A DNA stretch of 64,000 nt from positions 37,411,212-37,475,211 of the forward strand of contig OX345636.1 in assembly GCA_947044365.1 (NCBI GenBank), in the 5' to 3' direction. Source of the stretch: Petrosia ficiformis. Taxonomy: Eukaryota; Porifera; Demospongiae; Haplosclerida; Petrosiidae. Below the pieces are notes generated by a model, which searched no databases, was not told where the DNA came from, and saw only the letters and a program-made list of their open reading frames with translations. Shown one piece after another: positions 32,991 to 45,650 of the stretch. The position numbers were made by a program, and so were the translations under genes. Position 1 is the first letter of the stretch, and each line of letters opens with the position of its first letter.

Positions 32991-33205
32991 TACACCTGTA
33001 TGAACAAGTTAACTGAAACTTGGTGAAGGCCGGGGTAATTAAACCACCAAAGATACCAAACACTAAATCTAAGTATATACATGATGACTTGAGATGGATA
33101 TCCGTACTAAAAAAATACAAAGACACTATTTTAACAGGATTGGCTTTAGAAGGTATTGCTCCTCCCCTGGTAAATTTCAATTATCATGAGTTTGGCAATA
33201 CATAA

Positions 33206-34865
33206 TGAATAATTATATTGTGACAAATGATTCATAAAGTTATTGGTATTGGGATATAATTTTACATTACACTAACCTCTATAGCCTAATATGTCTGATA
33301 TATTATAGCACTTTGACGCCTAACATCAAAGGTACCGACAGTTCTATATTTTCCATATGGCAAACTTTTTTTACCACATCCTGTTCTATATTTTTCGGAT
33401 ATTGTTTATAACACTAGAAAACAACGCGCTTACCTCGGGTTTAGTGCAAGAACACTAAGTACAATGTACTTCATTTTTCTTCTCCATTGCATCAATCCAA
33501 AGTACTATAAACCAGTTAAAGCACCAGGTTTGCTCGTGTTGTCTTGGAAAATATAGCACTGGGGGTGGGGTCTCAAAGCCTCATAAAGCACTTGGCTACT
33601 CCTCGTGCTTTATGAGCTTCTCGACCCCATATCTATCAAATATTACTAACTATTAGCTACTAATGTACATGTAGTATGTGTGTTTCTTACTGCCCATGCT
33701 CATTGTCTCTATTTCCCGACTGATAACTCAATGCCACCATTTTTATATATTTACATGTACACACTATCATCATGAATTTCTTTAATGACAGGAAATTATT
33801 AATTGTTAGGTTATACCACTTGAGACTAAACAATAGAGAAAGTCAATGATTTACCCAACCAGTAGTTTTGGTATTAGGTTTCTGTTATGTCAGCAAATTT
33901 TGTCACAATCTTAATTCATTTGTGTTGTTATATATATAAAGTTGGTTATGATTGCCTCACTCATAAAAATTGCATAATTTTTATTTATAAGACTAAAATT
34001 TTTGTCTGCGTAGAACTGACCTTTTAGTGCTGGAATGGGGCATACTCACTCAACTCAACTACATATGTAATACTATGCATGTACAGATCTGTACCTTTGT
34101 TTATCTCATTGCATCATTATTTTTTAAGTTAAAAAGTATCCAAGGAAGGGGCAAATGCCTATTATCGTTAGCAGTAATTACTGTTGTAAACACTTTATAT
34201 CCTCTATACCTATTTATAATAATTAAAATTGAGGCATGGTAAACTGTAATATTGGATTGTTATCATCGATACCAGCATTTTTGACTTATAGGTGGCAAAT
34301 TTTGTGTGCGACAATATCAAAATAACACATCCCAAACATGATTTGTTGTCATTGTTAGGATATCTACCATTAATATTCACGCAGTTACTAACCCAAACCT
34401 CCACCACTATCTTTATTTGTATCTGTGCTCCACTGTGTATATTTATGTGTATGTGTATTTATTAGGGTTGGGATCTGAAATCGATTATCAAATCAGAATA
34501 GGACAATTAATACAATAATTAATAATGTGAATATGTATATACATGTACATGTGTTTATAGAGTGGATCTGTAGCATCATACTCATACTCTTTAGCTATTT
34601 GAATTTAGAGACCTATATCCTTGTATTTATCACATGATTATCACACAATGTGGTATAACATACTACACAATATAAATACAACTTATAAACTTTTCAGCAA
34701 CATGTAAGGAATAAAGTACTGCATTAGTGAGGTGTGCCATGACTTGTAGTCACACATATTGTATTATATACATGTGTTATTTGTAAGACTGATAATTGTT
34801 GTAATTGTTGTAATATTGTACATAATATAAGATGTGCACCCTGCCCAGGGATGGATACAGTACTG
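33206..34865. other. Non-coding stretch with one fold-back
   Basis: A fold-back lies at 33573-33617 (cctcataaagca and tgctttatgag). A repeat near 34464 (attagggttgggatctgaaa) belongs to the TAGGGCTGGGA family at 45081-45292. No gene. Confidence 0.45.
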
Positions 34866-34867
34866 TT

Positions 34868-35071
34868 CCCTGGTCAGTCTGAAATTATTTCCGAAAGTCG
34901 AGATATCTGCACAGCCTTTTCGGCTATTTTCGGCATAAAATCCTCCATTTTTCCAGTTTATATTCATAGTATGATGTAAAAATTGCAATGAATTTCATTA
35001 TATTAATTATATTCATATTTTTGTGATGATTTCTGACGAAATTGTTCTTTTAAAACTGTACGGGAATTTAT
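34868..35071. repeat. Dispersed repeat related to 22300-22350 and 23330-23400
   Basis: gaaagtcgagatatctgcac also occurs near 22318. tttctgacgaaattgttctt is the complement of a segment near 23360. These are fragments of the same miniature element, here apparently whole. Confidence 0.65.
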
Positions 35072-35257
35072 AATCTTGTTTCTGTGCTTTTTTGGTTTTG
35101 ACATCACTTACATGCCCTTTTATTAAATTAAAAAGAGGGTTTGGAGAATTATATAGTTTACATATAAAGGAACAGTTTTCCTCTAGATTCAACCAGATTC
35201 AGTTCAACAATCTTTTCCACAAAAACTATTACATGTTTCTTAATTAATTATAACTAA
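35072..35257. repeat. Dispersed repeat, copy 2
   Basis: Direct copy of 31882-32057. It abuts the preceding repeat exactly. Confidence 0.9.
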
Positions 35258-35378
35258 TTAATAACCACATAATTAATCAAGAAATAAATAAAATAAGTAG
35301 TAAATAAACAATAAACAATATATAACAATATAATATAATCCTAACATAACTGAATGCCTAGACCATTTGAACTTTTAA

Positions 35379-35578
35379 TTACAAAAGGGATGAATGGCCA
35401 GTGCATTGACTGGACACACTGCATGTACCTGCAGGTGCACTAGGTGTAGTTTGTATTGTAGACATTGGTAGCATTGTAGGTGCACTAGGCATAGCACTAG
35501 TCATGCCATGTATCATCCATGTAGGTGCAGCACTAGGCACACCACTAGTCATGCCATGTGCACTAGGCATAGTTGGTA
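35379..35578 (-). repeat. GTAGGTGCAC-type short tandem repeat, possible 3' exon
   Basis: gtaggtgcactaggcat / catgccatgt units recur. The minus frame reads Met-Pro-Ser-Ala-rich repeats and overlaps the end of the next gene. It could be an alternative last exon, but no splice pair is firm. Confidence 0.4.
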
Positions 35579-36528
35579 TCATACATGTAGGTGCTGGTAT
35601 TGAAGGCATACATACCACATGAGGCCGATAATCTCATTCATCCTTTGTTCTTTCTCTTCCTCCTTTCTCCTCATCTTATAGTCTTCATCTTCTCTTCTTT
35701 TTCTTTCCTTTTGCCACCTATAGTCTTCATCTTCTCTTCTTTTTCTTTCCTTTCTCCACCTGTATTCTTCTTCTGTTATCCTTCTTCTCAAGTTGTAGTA
35801 TTCTTTTTCTTTTTGTCTTATCTGCTGCCTCCATTTATGCTCCTCATCCCCTCTTCTTCTTAGTTCGTTGTGTCTTTTTTTTTCTTGTTGCTCGCTTCTT
35901 CTTTCTTTTAGTTTCTTACTTTCTTCATTTTCCTCCATGTTTTCATCATTTCTAGTTCTTTGACATGATGTACATTCTTTTTCTCTCTCACACTGTAAAT
36001 ATATGTTATTTTAGTATGACAATAATGACCATTAGTTATACTTATAGTTTCTCAAATTTTAATTTGTTAACTTAAACAATTTTTGGCTTACTAAAAGGGT
36101 TTTAGTTAACTAACTAGAAGTGCCCATTGTTATAGTTTAGTTAACCAAAAGTCAAAATGCCTTACTAAATGTATGAGATACTGTCATCATACATGATACA
36201 TGTTTGTACTTTGAAGTTTTAACGTTAGCACAGTCACATACATGTACACAAACTGTATAGCAAACAAGAACTCAGCTACATGTACATGTACACCTGATAC
36301 ATGTAGCAGGAGTGTTATTGTTGCAATGTTGCAATATTGCAACAGTACTCAAGTTCATTTCTTTGCTATATAACAATATTAATATTGTAGTAACATCTTA
36401 TTTCATGTTGTGATACTTACTCCTGCTTTTTCACTTGTTATCTCGACTGACTGGACTTGTTCTGTCTTTTTTTCACATGATTGAACTTGTTCTGTCTTTT
36501 CTTCGACTTTGCTATTTCCACCACCCAT
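35579..36528 (-). CDS. Two-exon gene, predicted N-myristoylated coiled-coil protein
   Basis: Exon 1, 36528-36421, starts MGGGNSKVEEKTEQVQSCEK and ends at a gtaagt donor. Exon 2, 35992-35579, follows tatatttacag; both are phase 0, giving about 173 residues. Met-Gly-Gly-Gly-Asn-Ser-Lys fits the N-myristoylation consensus (Gly2, Ser6), so membrane anchoring is predicted. Exon 1 has a duplicated EKTEQVQS motif. Exon 2 has a CTSCQR pair and then a long Arg/Glu/Lys helix with a tandem repeat (RKERKRREDEDYRWQ). Family unknown. The poly-Phe/Ser plus-strand ORF is its shadow. Confidence 0.6.
36060..36180. repeat. Fragment of the TAGTGTTG hAT MITE
   Basis: gcttactaaaagggttttag and agtcaaaatgccttac are inverse matches to the interior of 30106-30389. 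It lies in the intron of the coiled-coil gene. Confidence 0.7.
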
Positions 36529-36949
36529 TGTAGCTCTTCTATCTGACCTTTATTTGTGAATGTTCAGTATTTTTATACCCATTTTGAGAAACCACAGAAC
36601 TGCCTATTTGAAGATGCAAGCCTGGATCTCTTAGACCTAAGGCTTCCTTTGAGATGTGAGATTATACACATTGGCATTATTAGCTTTTTTTGGCCTGATT
36701 TTTTATTACATGTACTTTGAGGCTTAACTAAATTGCTCAGACCACAAGATTTTATTTGATTTAGAATAAATACCTTTTTTATAGAGTATATTATATTAAA
36801 CCATTTGTGTAAGTGATACATGTGTGTATGTGTCTGTCTCTCTGTCTGTATGCATATATGTATGTCTACATGAATATAGACCATAAGACGATAATTTTTG
36901 TACGTGTGTAAAAAACAAATTTATATGTGGTTGCACTGTTTGCCCTTAG

Positions 36950-37145
36950 ATTACTGAAGCAAGTTAAAGATCCCTGTTCAGTGAGGAGTAAGAATTTATT
37001 GTGCTGCATATCATAGATGGTTGCCTGTAGTAAAAGAGCTCATCAGTTTGATCCACACTGTATGGATGATGATGGTGATACCCCATTAAGCAAGGCTAGA
37101 AGTAATGGAAAACAACCTGTTGTGGATTACTTGCAAACAGCCATA
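36950..37145 (+). pseudogene. Ankyrin-repeat exon fragment
   Basis: In one frame AYHRWLPVVKELIS and, after a small shift, DPHCMDDDGDTPLSKARSNG then KQPVVDYLQTAI up to a gtacat donor at 37146. The G-x-TPLxxA-xxxG-xxxVVxYL pattern is a standard ankyrin repeat, and WLPVVKELIS fits the end of the preceding repeat. The frame change between them suggests a lost short stretch, so it is probably a relic of an ankyrin gene. Confidence 0.6.
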
Positions 37146-37149
37146 GGTA

Positions 37150-37805
37150 CATTTATTGTTTTTTTCTGTTTCTGTATAATTTTGTTTCGGTATGGAATAG
37201 ATTCCAAATTCCGATTACCTATATTATATTATATATGACACATGACATGTAATTAACATGCCACATCCTCAATATAATTATTTTGCTGTGAATGATTGAA
37301 ACAATTGATCAGAGGCTATCATGTTTACCAGTGTGTTTGATTGAACTAGCCATATCATTTGTAGTTGTAACACTAAACAAGAGCCTTACGATTGATTGCT
37401 TTGTAGTGATTAATAATATGTCTGGTAGAGTCATATAGTAATGATGTAAGACTGACTGACAAAACCTTCGTACCAGAGTGATTGTTTCTACCAATTAGTT
37501 TGATTACATCCACCTTACACATATATGGAATTTGTAAGAAGTGGTTGGAAGTTTAATCTTGTTGCTATTATACCAATTCCAATCTTTCAGTTTTCATATC
37601 CACGTGTTCTTTCATTTTTTTCTTAGTTTAATACTTATATTACAAATACCAGAGCCTAAATGTACACGTATCTTGTAGATTGAATCACATAATAAACGCA
37701 TATGACATTAGGATGTATTAACAATAAAATACAATTATTGTTATTATATTAGGAAGTTTCATCATTGAAACAATCGTTGAATGATATACAGATAAGTGTA
37801 ATGCG
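37150..37805. other. Non-coding AT-rich stretch
   Basis: Nothing recognisable. Confidence 0.4.
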
Positions 37806-37809
37806 CAAT

Positions 37810-38063
37810 GTCTTCTCCTTTTCCTCCACCCGTTCTTCTTCTTGACTTCCTTGTCCTCCTTTTGATATTTGTTCCTTCTAACTTCCTCTTCTTCCTTATC
37901 TGTTCCTTGTCTCCCTTAACTCTTCCTTCTCCACCTTTCTTCCATTAACTCTTCCTTCTCCACCTTTCTTCCATTTCCTTCAGCTACATGTATTTTCATT
38001 CTCTTCCCATTCTTCTTTCTCTTCCTCCTCTTCTTCCTTTCTTCTTATTCCTTCTTTTCCCCT
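37810..38063. repeat. Polypyrimidine tract
   Basis: About 250 bp almost entirely C and T (cttcctcttcttcc type). Near 37918-37970 a unit of about 28 bp (taactcttccttctccacct onward) is duplicated. Such mirror-rich pyrimidine DNA can form triplexes. Confidence 0.85.
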
Positions 38064-38069
38064 TTGTAT

Positions 38070-39720
38070 GACCCTCAGTACTAGTAGAGTCATACATATA
38101 TATGTACATATACATGTACACATATGTTGCTAAGTATAAATATGGTCATACATGTACATGTATGTGCAATACATGTATGACCCTCTGTACTCATATATAC
38201 ATATATATGTACATATACATGTACACATATGTTGCTAAGTATATGTATGATCATATGTGCACTACCCTCAGTACTAGTACAGTCATACATATATATGTGC
38301 ATATACATGTACGCATGTGTATATGTATGATCATACATGTACATGTATGTGCAATACATGTATGACCCTCAGTACTAGTAGAGTCATACATATATATGTA
38401 CATATACATGTACACATATGTTGCTAAGTATAATATGTATGGTCATACATGTACATGTATGTGCAATACATGTATGACCCTCAGTACTAGTAGAGTCATA
38501 CATATATACATGTATGTATGGTCATACATGTACATGTACATGTATGTGCACTACATGCATGACCCTCAGTACTAGTAGAATCATACATATATATGTACAT
38601 ATACATGTACACATATGTTGCTAAGTATATGTATGATCATATGTGCACTACCCTCAGTACTAGTACAGTCATACATATATATGTGCATATACATGTACGC
38701 ATGTGTATATGTATGATCATACATGTACATGTATGTGCAATACATGTATGACCCTCAGTACTAGTAGAGTCATACATATATATGTACATATACATGTACA
38801 CATATGTTGCTAAGTATAATATGTATGGTCATACATGTACATGTATGTGCAATACATGTATGACCCTCAGTACTAGTAGAGTCATACATATATACATGTA
38901 TGTATGGTCATACATGTACATGTACATGTATGTGCACTACATGCATGACCCTCAGTACTAGTAGAATCATACATATATATGTACATATACATGTACACAT
39001 ATGTTGCTAAGTATATGTATGGTCATACATGTACATGTATGTGCAATACATGTATGACCCTCAGTACTAGTAGAGTCATACATATATACATGTATGTATG
39101 GGCATACATGTACATGTACATGTATGTGCACTACAAGCATGACCCTCAGTACTAGTAGAATCATACATATATATGTACATATACATGTACACATATGTTG
39201 CTAAGTATAAATATGGTCATACATGTACATGTATGTGCAATACATGTATGACCCTCAGTACTAGTAGAGTCATACACATATACATGTATATGCACATATA
39301 CATGTACACATATGTTGCTAAGTATATGTATGGTCATACATGTACATGTATGTGCACTACATGTATGACTCTCAGTACTAGTAGAGTCATACATATATAT
39401 GTACATATACATGTACACATATGTTGCTAAGTATATGTATGATCATACATGTACATGTATGTGCACTACATGTATGACTCTCAGTACTAGTAGAGTCATA
39501 CATATATATGTACATATACATGTACACATATGTTGCTAAGTATATGTATGATCATACATGTACATGTATGTGCACTACATGTATGACTCTCAGTAGTACT
39601 GAGAGTCATACATGTATGGTCATATGTGCACTACATGTATGACCCTCCGTACTAGTAGATCATACATATATATGTACATATACATGTAAGCATATGTTGG
39701 TAAGTTTAAGTATGGTCATA
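38070..39720. repeat. 109-bp satellite with 386-bp higher-order repeat
   Basis: Units begin GACCCTCAGTACTAGTAGAG and continue through catacatatatatgtac, acatatgttgctaag and tacatgtacatgtatg. About 15 variants are present. actaccctcagtactagtac recurs at 38261 and 38647, and the intervening 386 bp is repeated nearly unchanged, so multi-unit blocks were amplified together. Much of each unit is self-complementary. ORFs across it are incidental. Confidence 0.92.
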
Positions 39721-39734
39721 CCCAAGTGTAAATA

Positions 39735-40310
39735 GAAACAAGATTCTGCGAGTTCTATGCGATATACCGTATATGAGGTATACTGACTATACTAGACACG
39801 AAAGAAAAAAGAAACTTTATAGATGATGAAGGCAGTGGTAGCTTTTCTGATATAGTTGATGCAACCAGTTGCTTGCGGTTAATTGGAAAGTAGTACATCT
39901 CTTATACTGGAGGTACATAATTACTCTATTTACATAGTGTCAATCTGTCCAAAATAACAGTGTATTATTGTATTGTGAATTTGGGATACACCATGCTGAT
40001 GAGACCCAATAGGTCGAAACAATCTGATCAGTGTATGATTGTCCATGGTTTGCCCTGAAAATGTCACATGTACACAAAATCAGTATCTACAAATAATTCC
40101 GACATGAGTCAAGCACTTTAAATGTGCTTAAAGTGCTTGAAAGCACTTTAAGCACATTTTTTGAAATGCTTGGAGGGTGCTTTGAAGCAATTTTTAGCCA
40201 CAAGCACTAAATTGTGCTTGTGCTTGAGTTTGAGCTTGCACTTAAGCACATTATAGGATTACTGCACATTATAAGCACTTTTAAGCTCAAATGCTTTATA
40301 CATTCCTAAT
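39735..40310. mobile_element. Composite repeat, copy 1 (inverse of 51507-52205)
   Basis: Blocks such as gaggtatactgac, atgatgaaggcagtggtagc, gagacccaataggtcgaaac and tccatggtttgcc are all found reversed at 51888-52205. They are followed, as there, by an aagcacttt-rich fold-back (40105-40300). The junction between the two parts is the same in both copies. Confidence 0.8.
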
Positions 40311-40409
40311 TACATGTTATTATAAATTTTAAACCCAATGTTGGTACTTGGTAATCAGTATGTGTAAATTGTACAAAGGACCAATTCAGCAATTCTATTC
40401 ACACTAATT

Positions 40410-40481
40410 CAGCTGCTATTTCACATGTGGAAATAATTCTCTTCACAGCTGCTATTTCACATGTGGAAATAATTCTCTTCA
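40410..40481. repeat. 36-bp tandem duplication with CACATGTG E-box
   Basis: Two perfect copies of a 36-bp unit starting CAGCTGCTATTTCACATGTG. Each contains the E-box palindrome CACATGTG inside a near-palindrome (ATTTCACATGTGGAAAT) and a CAGCTG E-box. Confidence 0.85.
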
Positions 40482-41541
40482 AAGAAAGTGTGTTGAGTTA
40501 TATGAAGTGGTTTGATGTTGAGGCTACATGTGTTCACATACTTTTGGGTTTAGCAGCATTCACTTCCCCATACTATCACACATTATGAGTAAGTACACTG
40601 TACTTCGAATGTACTACACAGTACATGTACTTTGCATTAATTACAATGTAGATATTTATAGTAATACTTTCAAAGTACTGTGTTATATGGTGCACTCTGT
40701 AGTACTAGTGACGTGTTTTATTAAAACTTCTTCCAAATTATCACTTCTTTTAGGCCATGTAGTCATATTTTATTTGCAGTACATGTATAGAATGTACATC
40801 TATAATACATTTAAGATTATATTTTCTCTTCTTTGCTCAACTGTAGGGCTGACCACCAATTCCAAGAGTACAAGCTAAAACAATAGGAGATGCAGTTGCG
40901 GAGAATTACACTTGAGTCTCCTGCTATAACTGTCAGTACATTGGTGTTCTTCCTGTCTTTATACCTGGAATCTAGATGAATCACTAGACAGGTTTGTGAA
41001 ATGAAACATTGTAATTACTGATATGATCTAATGTATTACATGTATTGTATACCTCTAGTTATGGCACTTCCAGTATAAGTGCCTTCAGGAGTTATACCTT
41101 TTCACTAGAAGATAGAATCATGTAAAGTTTTCTTTTTAAATACATGGTTATTGTGATTGTGACTAGAATACATATCAATATATTGAAATATTGATACTTT
41201 CATTGTAATACAATATTGGCTTTTGAGTGTATTGATACACTTGAGTAGGTAGTCTTGTTTATCTAAATTGCTTAATTTTATACCTAAGGTTATTATAAGA
41301 AGCTAATACAGCTAATGTAACTTAGATTGATTTCTTTTACTATTTCTTGTCAACTACAACCATATGTAATGGACTTTGGACAATAAGATATTTTTATTTG
41401 ATAATAGTTTGCTAAAGAGCAACAACAACCAACAACTCAACTAGAAATGTTCCTACTTACTATATACATAAAACTAACAATGAACAAAAGAACAATGATA
41501 AGGACTGAAAGATACAAAACTGAGGACATGTAATCAAATTC
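40482..41541. other. Unassigned DNA
   Basis: A 116-codon frame at 40528-40878 lacks coding character. A gatac/gtatc-rich near-palindrome at 41158-41250 resembles one at 47140-47260. Confidence 0.4.
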
Positions 41542-41738
41542 TATTAACACTTAACTGTACATTAGGAAAAGTCTCTTTGACCTATTAACACTTAACTGTA
41601 CATTAGGAAAAGTCTCTTTGACCTATTAACACTTAACTGTACATTAGGAAAAGTCTCTTTGACCTATTAACACTTAACTGTACATTAGGAAAAGTCTCTT
41701 TGACCTATTAACACTTAACTGTACATTAGGAAAAGTCT
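41542..41738. repeat. 41-bp tandem array, nearly five copies
   Basis: Unit TATTAACACTTAACTGTACA then ttaggaaaagtctctttgacc, starting at 41542, 41583, 41624, 41665 and 41706 (the last is partial). The copies are essentially identical, so expansion was recent. Confidence 0.95.
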
Positions 41739-43160
41739 TTCTTGGCTCACAATGCTATATATTCAAAATTGACTCTGCTTATTACAAAAATTACTCTGCC
41801 TTAAATTGAAACTCAGATAGAAAAGAATAACAGCACAAGATAAACAAAATTGCTAATAGATACACAGACCGACAAAACGATTACCATACCCTTTCGCCTA
41901 CACTACGCAGCAAGAGTAATAACAAGTAATTATAATTAGGCAACATCCTATAAAAGAAAACTCTAAGGGTTACAGGTGACAGATGATGTTACATGTAATA
42001 TCTACTTCTAACATCCTCTGTCACCTGTAACTAATTAGGTTTATGATATATCTAGCTATTCTTGCACACCTGTAAAGAAAGTATATGGACTGGAGGTGGA
42101 CTTTCTCATGTCTGCAAGGTTAGGTGACAAATAATACTTAGTGTAAACCAGTTACTGGTAATAGGTTGATTTTGTATTATTACTTAATGTATTATTAATA
42201 ATAATCAAATTTTCCCACATCTAGTGGTACCTTGCACACTAGATAATTAGTGAGTGTGGTCACTCTGGTGCTAAAAAAAAAATGGACTCAGACTCAGAGG
42301 CTACGACTTCTGTTGTCACTTCATATACAGACAATACTATAATTTCATGGTTGAGTGAGAATAAATACATCAACTAACAACAAGTTGACAGTTTTTTTTT
42401 TAACACAAAGAATTTAATTTCAACTGATTATGAAATGGTTATTAGTGTCAATTATAATATACAAGACTGTTTCTAGCCACTGCATACATTTTCTGCTAAG
42501 TTTGGAGTATTGGAGTTTGAAATACTATACCATTTATAATTGATTACTTAGTGATAAATGTACTCATCCTTTAGGGCAGTCCTCTTGTTGCATTCGTATA
42601 AAATTTCTGTATACCTGTTAATAGATAGGCTGACAGGCTGACTTCCACAGTCTGTCCAGAGAGACTACTGAACATCGAGTATTGGTAACTATAAGTTTTA
42701 AGGTTACAGTTAAACTTTATTAGCCAAAAAACTGAGCAAATTACAGAAAGGTATTCTAGCTAATGGGTGGAGACAAGTATGGTAGGCTCAGGAGTATTTG
42801 TGTTTTTATATTTTGTAAGTTGGGTTTCATCAGTTGGATGGTTGTTTGCTAAGGCTAGTCAGTAGTGCTATCGGTTTAACTGGTATTGTGTGTACGTGTA
42901 TGGGTGTGTGTGTGTGTGTGTGTGTGTTTCGAGGAGGTAGGTTTATTGGTAATCATAAAGTGAACCAATGGGGTGGCAGGGGTCTCTGCATTCTCTAACC
43001 TTTTTTAACTCAAAAGTTTTGGCAGTGTACAGTTACTTTAACTAGTCATGATATAATACAGTCAACTAAAGTAACATTTCCATATGCTTTTATGCTTTGA
43101 TAACACTGGGATAGTCAACACGGATAGTCTGGCCTTGGGAACCAGAAATGGGGGTTAAGA
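41739..43160. other. Non-coding stretch with (TG)n
   Basis: (TG)n at 42904-42927. ctaatagatacacagaccgac near 41853 echoes ctaatagacagacacacagac at 44981. No gene. Confidence 0.45.
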
Positions 43161-43167
43161 TATCTTT

Positions 43168-43225
43168 GTGGGATCCCAACCCTTCCCTCTCTACCGGATA
43201 GAGAGGGATGGGTTGGGATCCCATA
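43168..43225. repeat. Short perfect-stem fold-back
   Basis: tgggatcccaaccc then tccctctct pairs with agagagggatgggttgggatccca around the loop accggat. Confidence 0.9.
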
Positions 43226-43316
43226 TATTATTTTAAAGTTTAAAATCCCGTTTAACAAAGCATCAGTTCATACATATACATGTATATTGATACAGAAGGG
43301 TAATATACATTATTAT

Positions 43317-43602
43317 TAAAGGAAGGATGTTTTAGTGGCCTATAATACATAAATGTTTATGCAGCTGGAGGCTAACATGTGAACATGTGATTTATGCATA
43401 CAATCCTGTGGTTTTGTAGGTTTAGGTGTTTTAACTAGCCTAAGTGTTTACTCTAACTTTCAAAGGGGAAGGGTCACATTGATTATCATGTAGAGTTGTT
43501 GTTGTGTGTGTGTGTATTATTAAAGCAAGGGTGTTTTAGTGGCTTCTGCAGCTAACATGTGAACATGTGATTTATGCATACAATCCTGTAGGTTTTGTAG
43601 GA
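43317..43602. repeat. Direct duplication (about 85 bp) with (TG)n between
   Basis: ctaacatgtgaacatgtgat then ttatgcatacaatcctgt occurs at about 43372-43411 and 43553-43592, each preceded by a ttttagtggc block. Confidence 0.85.
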
Positions 43603-44713
43603 GAGAGAAAGGGAATTTTAGGAAATAAACAGTTTGATGAAAAGTTTTTACTTAAAACCTCACTATACTAAGTTACATGATCAGTTTAAGTGTATTTCTT
43701 TGTCACATGAAGATCATATATTTATGAAGATAAAATAGGTAATGATAATAAAAAGGCTAATAACTTTTAGTGTATACTGTGAGTGAAGTACACTGTACTT
43801 TTAATTTGAATGTACTACACAGTATTACTACCTTAGTACTATTCCCTTTACACATTATTATGATTACTAGTACACCTTATTAAAGTTTAGCTCCCATCAT
43901 AGTGTACTTGATGTCAAACAGTGGCATTAAACAATTAATTAGACTATATACCATTGTATAATAGTATAAGCAATCCTAATACATGTACATTGTACTACTG
44001 TCTTGTAACCATGACCACAATTTTCAGTTCATACATGTATATAGTATTTTTATCAACTTCTAATTTGTGTAGCTACTTGTTGTTTATTATAGATAAGTAC
44101 TTAAGTGCTTTAAAAATGAATGCACTTATAGTACACCACAAGTGTGATTGTCTGCAAATAGTTTTAATAAAAAAAAGAATGCTTAGGTTCAGAAATGGCA
44201 TACCTCATGGTAGTGATGGTACTCACCGTGAGAATATATTACACAGCCAATTGACAGACAAAGCAAATCAAACCAAATCATGTATGTGTTTGTATGTGCG
44301 TATGTACATATACAATGTATGTCCATTGGGTTCTATTTATGTTGGCACTTTCAATGAGAATTATACAGATTGATGCGCTAAATAAATTTGAGAGAATTTT
44401 GGGAAATTTCTTGAGAACATGGGAATTGAATAATTTTAAAAGAATAATGTGTCTGTCCCTACTTGGGTGTGTAGGTGATCTTTAATTTTTTATGTCTAAG
44501 CTGTTTACAGTAAAGGTCAGTACTGTGGTTTTATATGTAGTTTAATGTGTTTATCAAACCTTCAAAGGGATGTAAGGTTACACAGTCTAATAATAACATA
44601 CAATGTGTGTAATGTAGGATGTTTAGTGGGACCAGCTGATGAGTCCACTCACTATAAATATAAAACTATTTCATCAGTTTCCTGGTTGGATATGCCAGCA
44701 TCCAACTTGGTAT
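43603..44713. other. Unassigned DNA
   Basis: agtacactgtactt near 43787 echoes 40588. The 139-codon frame at 43954-44373 is not convincing coding sequence. Confidence 0.35.
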
Positions 44714-44719
44714 ATATAT

Positions 44720-44795
<76 letters not shown>
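44714..44795. repeat. (TA)n microsatellite
   Basis: About 80 bp of uninterrupted alternating T and A. Confidence 0.95.
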
Positions 44796-44798
<3 letters not shown>

Positions 44799-45080
44799 CT
44801 GACACCTGGTAATTAATCATGGAGTCATAGAACCACTTGAATATGCTAATATAAATATACTATACTATATAAATTACTGTTATAACTTTACAACTGAAAG
44901 GTTTTACTATGTTATTTTTTCCTGAAGTCTACCAGTATCCCATTCAAAATGTCAATGTTTTTATTTTTCAAAAAAAAACTGCTAATAGACAGACACACAG
45001 ACAAAATGATTACCATACCCTTCTGGCTACGCTACCATACTATATACTATATAAATATGCAATTATATCACTATATATAC

Positions 45081-45292
45081 TAGGGCAAGGAATTGGCTGA
45101 GATTCTGAAATTGATAATCACTAATTAGGCCAATTAAGCAGGAAACTCCTCCCATTGATGATCAAAATTCATTTCTATATTGTATATTATTTGTTGTGAC
45201 ATGCTTGAATAGTATGTCTTTTGGAATAATAAGCACAATTGATATCACAGACTTACAACTGATAAATGACAAGAATTTTCATCCCAGCCCTA
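45081..45292. mobile_element. Probable hAT-type MITE, TAGGGCTGGGA family
   Basis: Left end TAGGGCAAGGAATTGG and right end TTTTCATCCCAGCCCTA, imperfectly inverted. The interior gagattctgaaattgataat also occurs (reversed) at 47815-47855 and in part near 34470. The flanks are TA-rich (ctatatat on both sides, offset by two), so the target duplication is unclear. Confidence 0.6.
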
Positions 45293-45650
45293 CTATATAT
45301 ATATATACCTAATGTAATTGTTATACTATACACAATAGGAAAATTTTCAAGGGGTAAAAGTTTTCTGGTTTAATCAAAATTTTGATGTGAACCATATAAA
45401 TTTAGTTTTTTTATTTTTAAAACCACGAAAATATTTCTCCTCCCTTTATATGTATATAGTATCATGATAATTATATTCTAATCAAATCATTATAGGAAAA
45501 ACCAACTGAGAAAATTACAAGTATCAATATCAAAACAAAAATTTTCAATTATATCATGATAATTATATTCTAGGACAAACAAAGAGAATAGAGAATAATT
45601 ACAACTATCAATAGTAAATTGAAATCAATTATAATGTAGACCAACATGGT

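Noticed and set aside
33020..33205. 61-codon plus ORF next to the SINE head
   Set aside because: Reads smoothly but has no domain, splice context or Kozak start; likely part of the repeat.
35591..35863. Phe/Pro/Ser-rich plus-strand ORF resembling a membrane protein
   Set aside because: Antisense shadow of the charged helix of the minus-strand gene.
38090..39430. ORFs of 75-89 codons on both strands
   Set aside because: They lie entirely within the satellite units and repeat with them.
38070..39720. CRISPR-like array
   Set aside because: Repeats are adjacent variants without unique spacers, in eukaryotic DNA.
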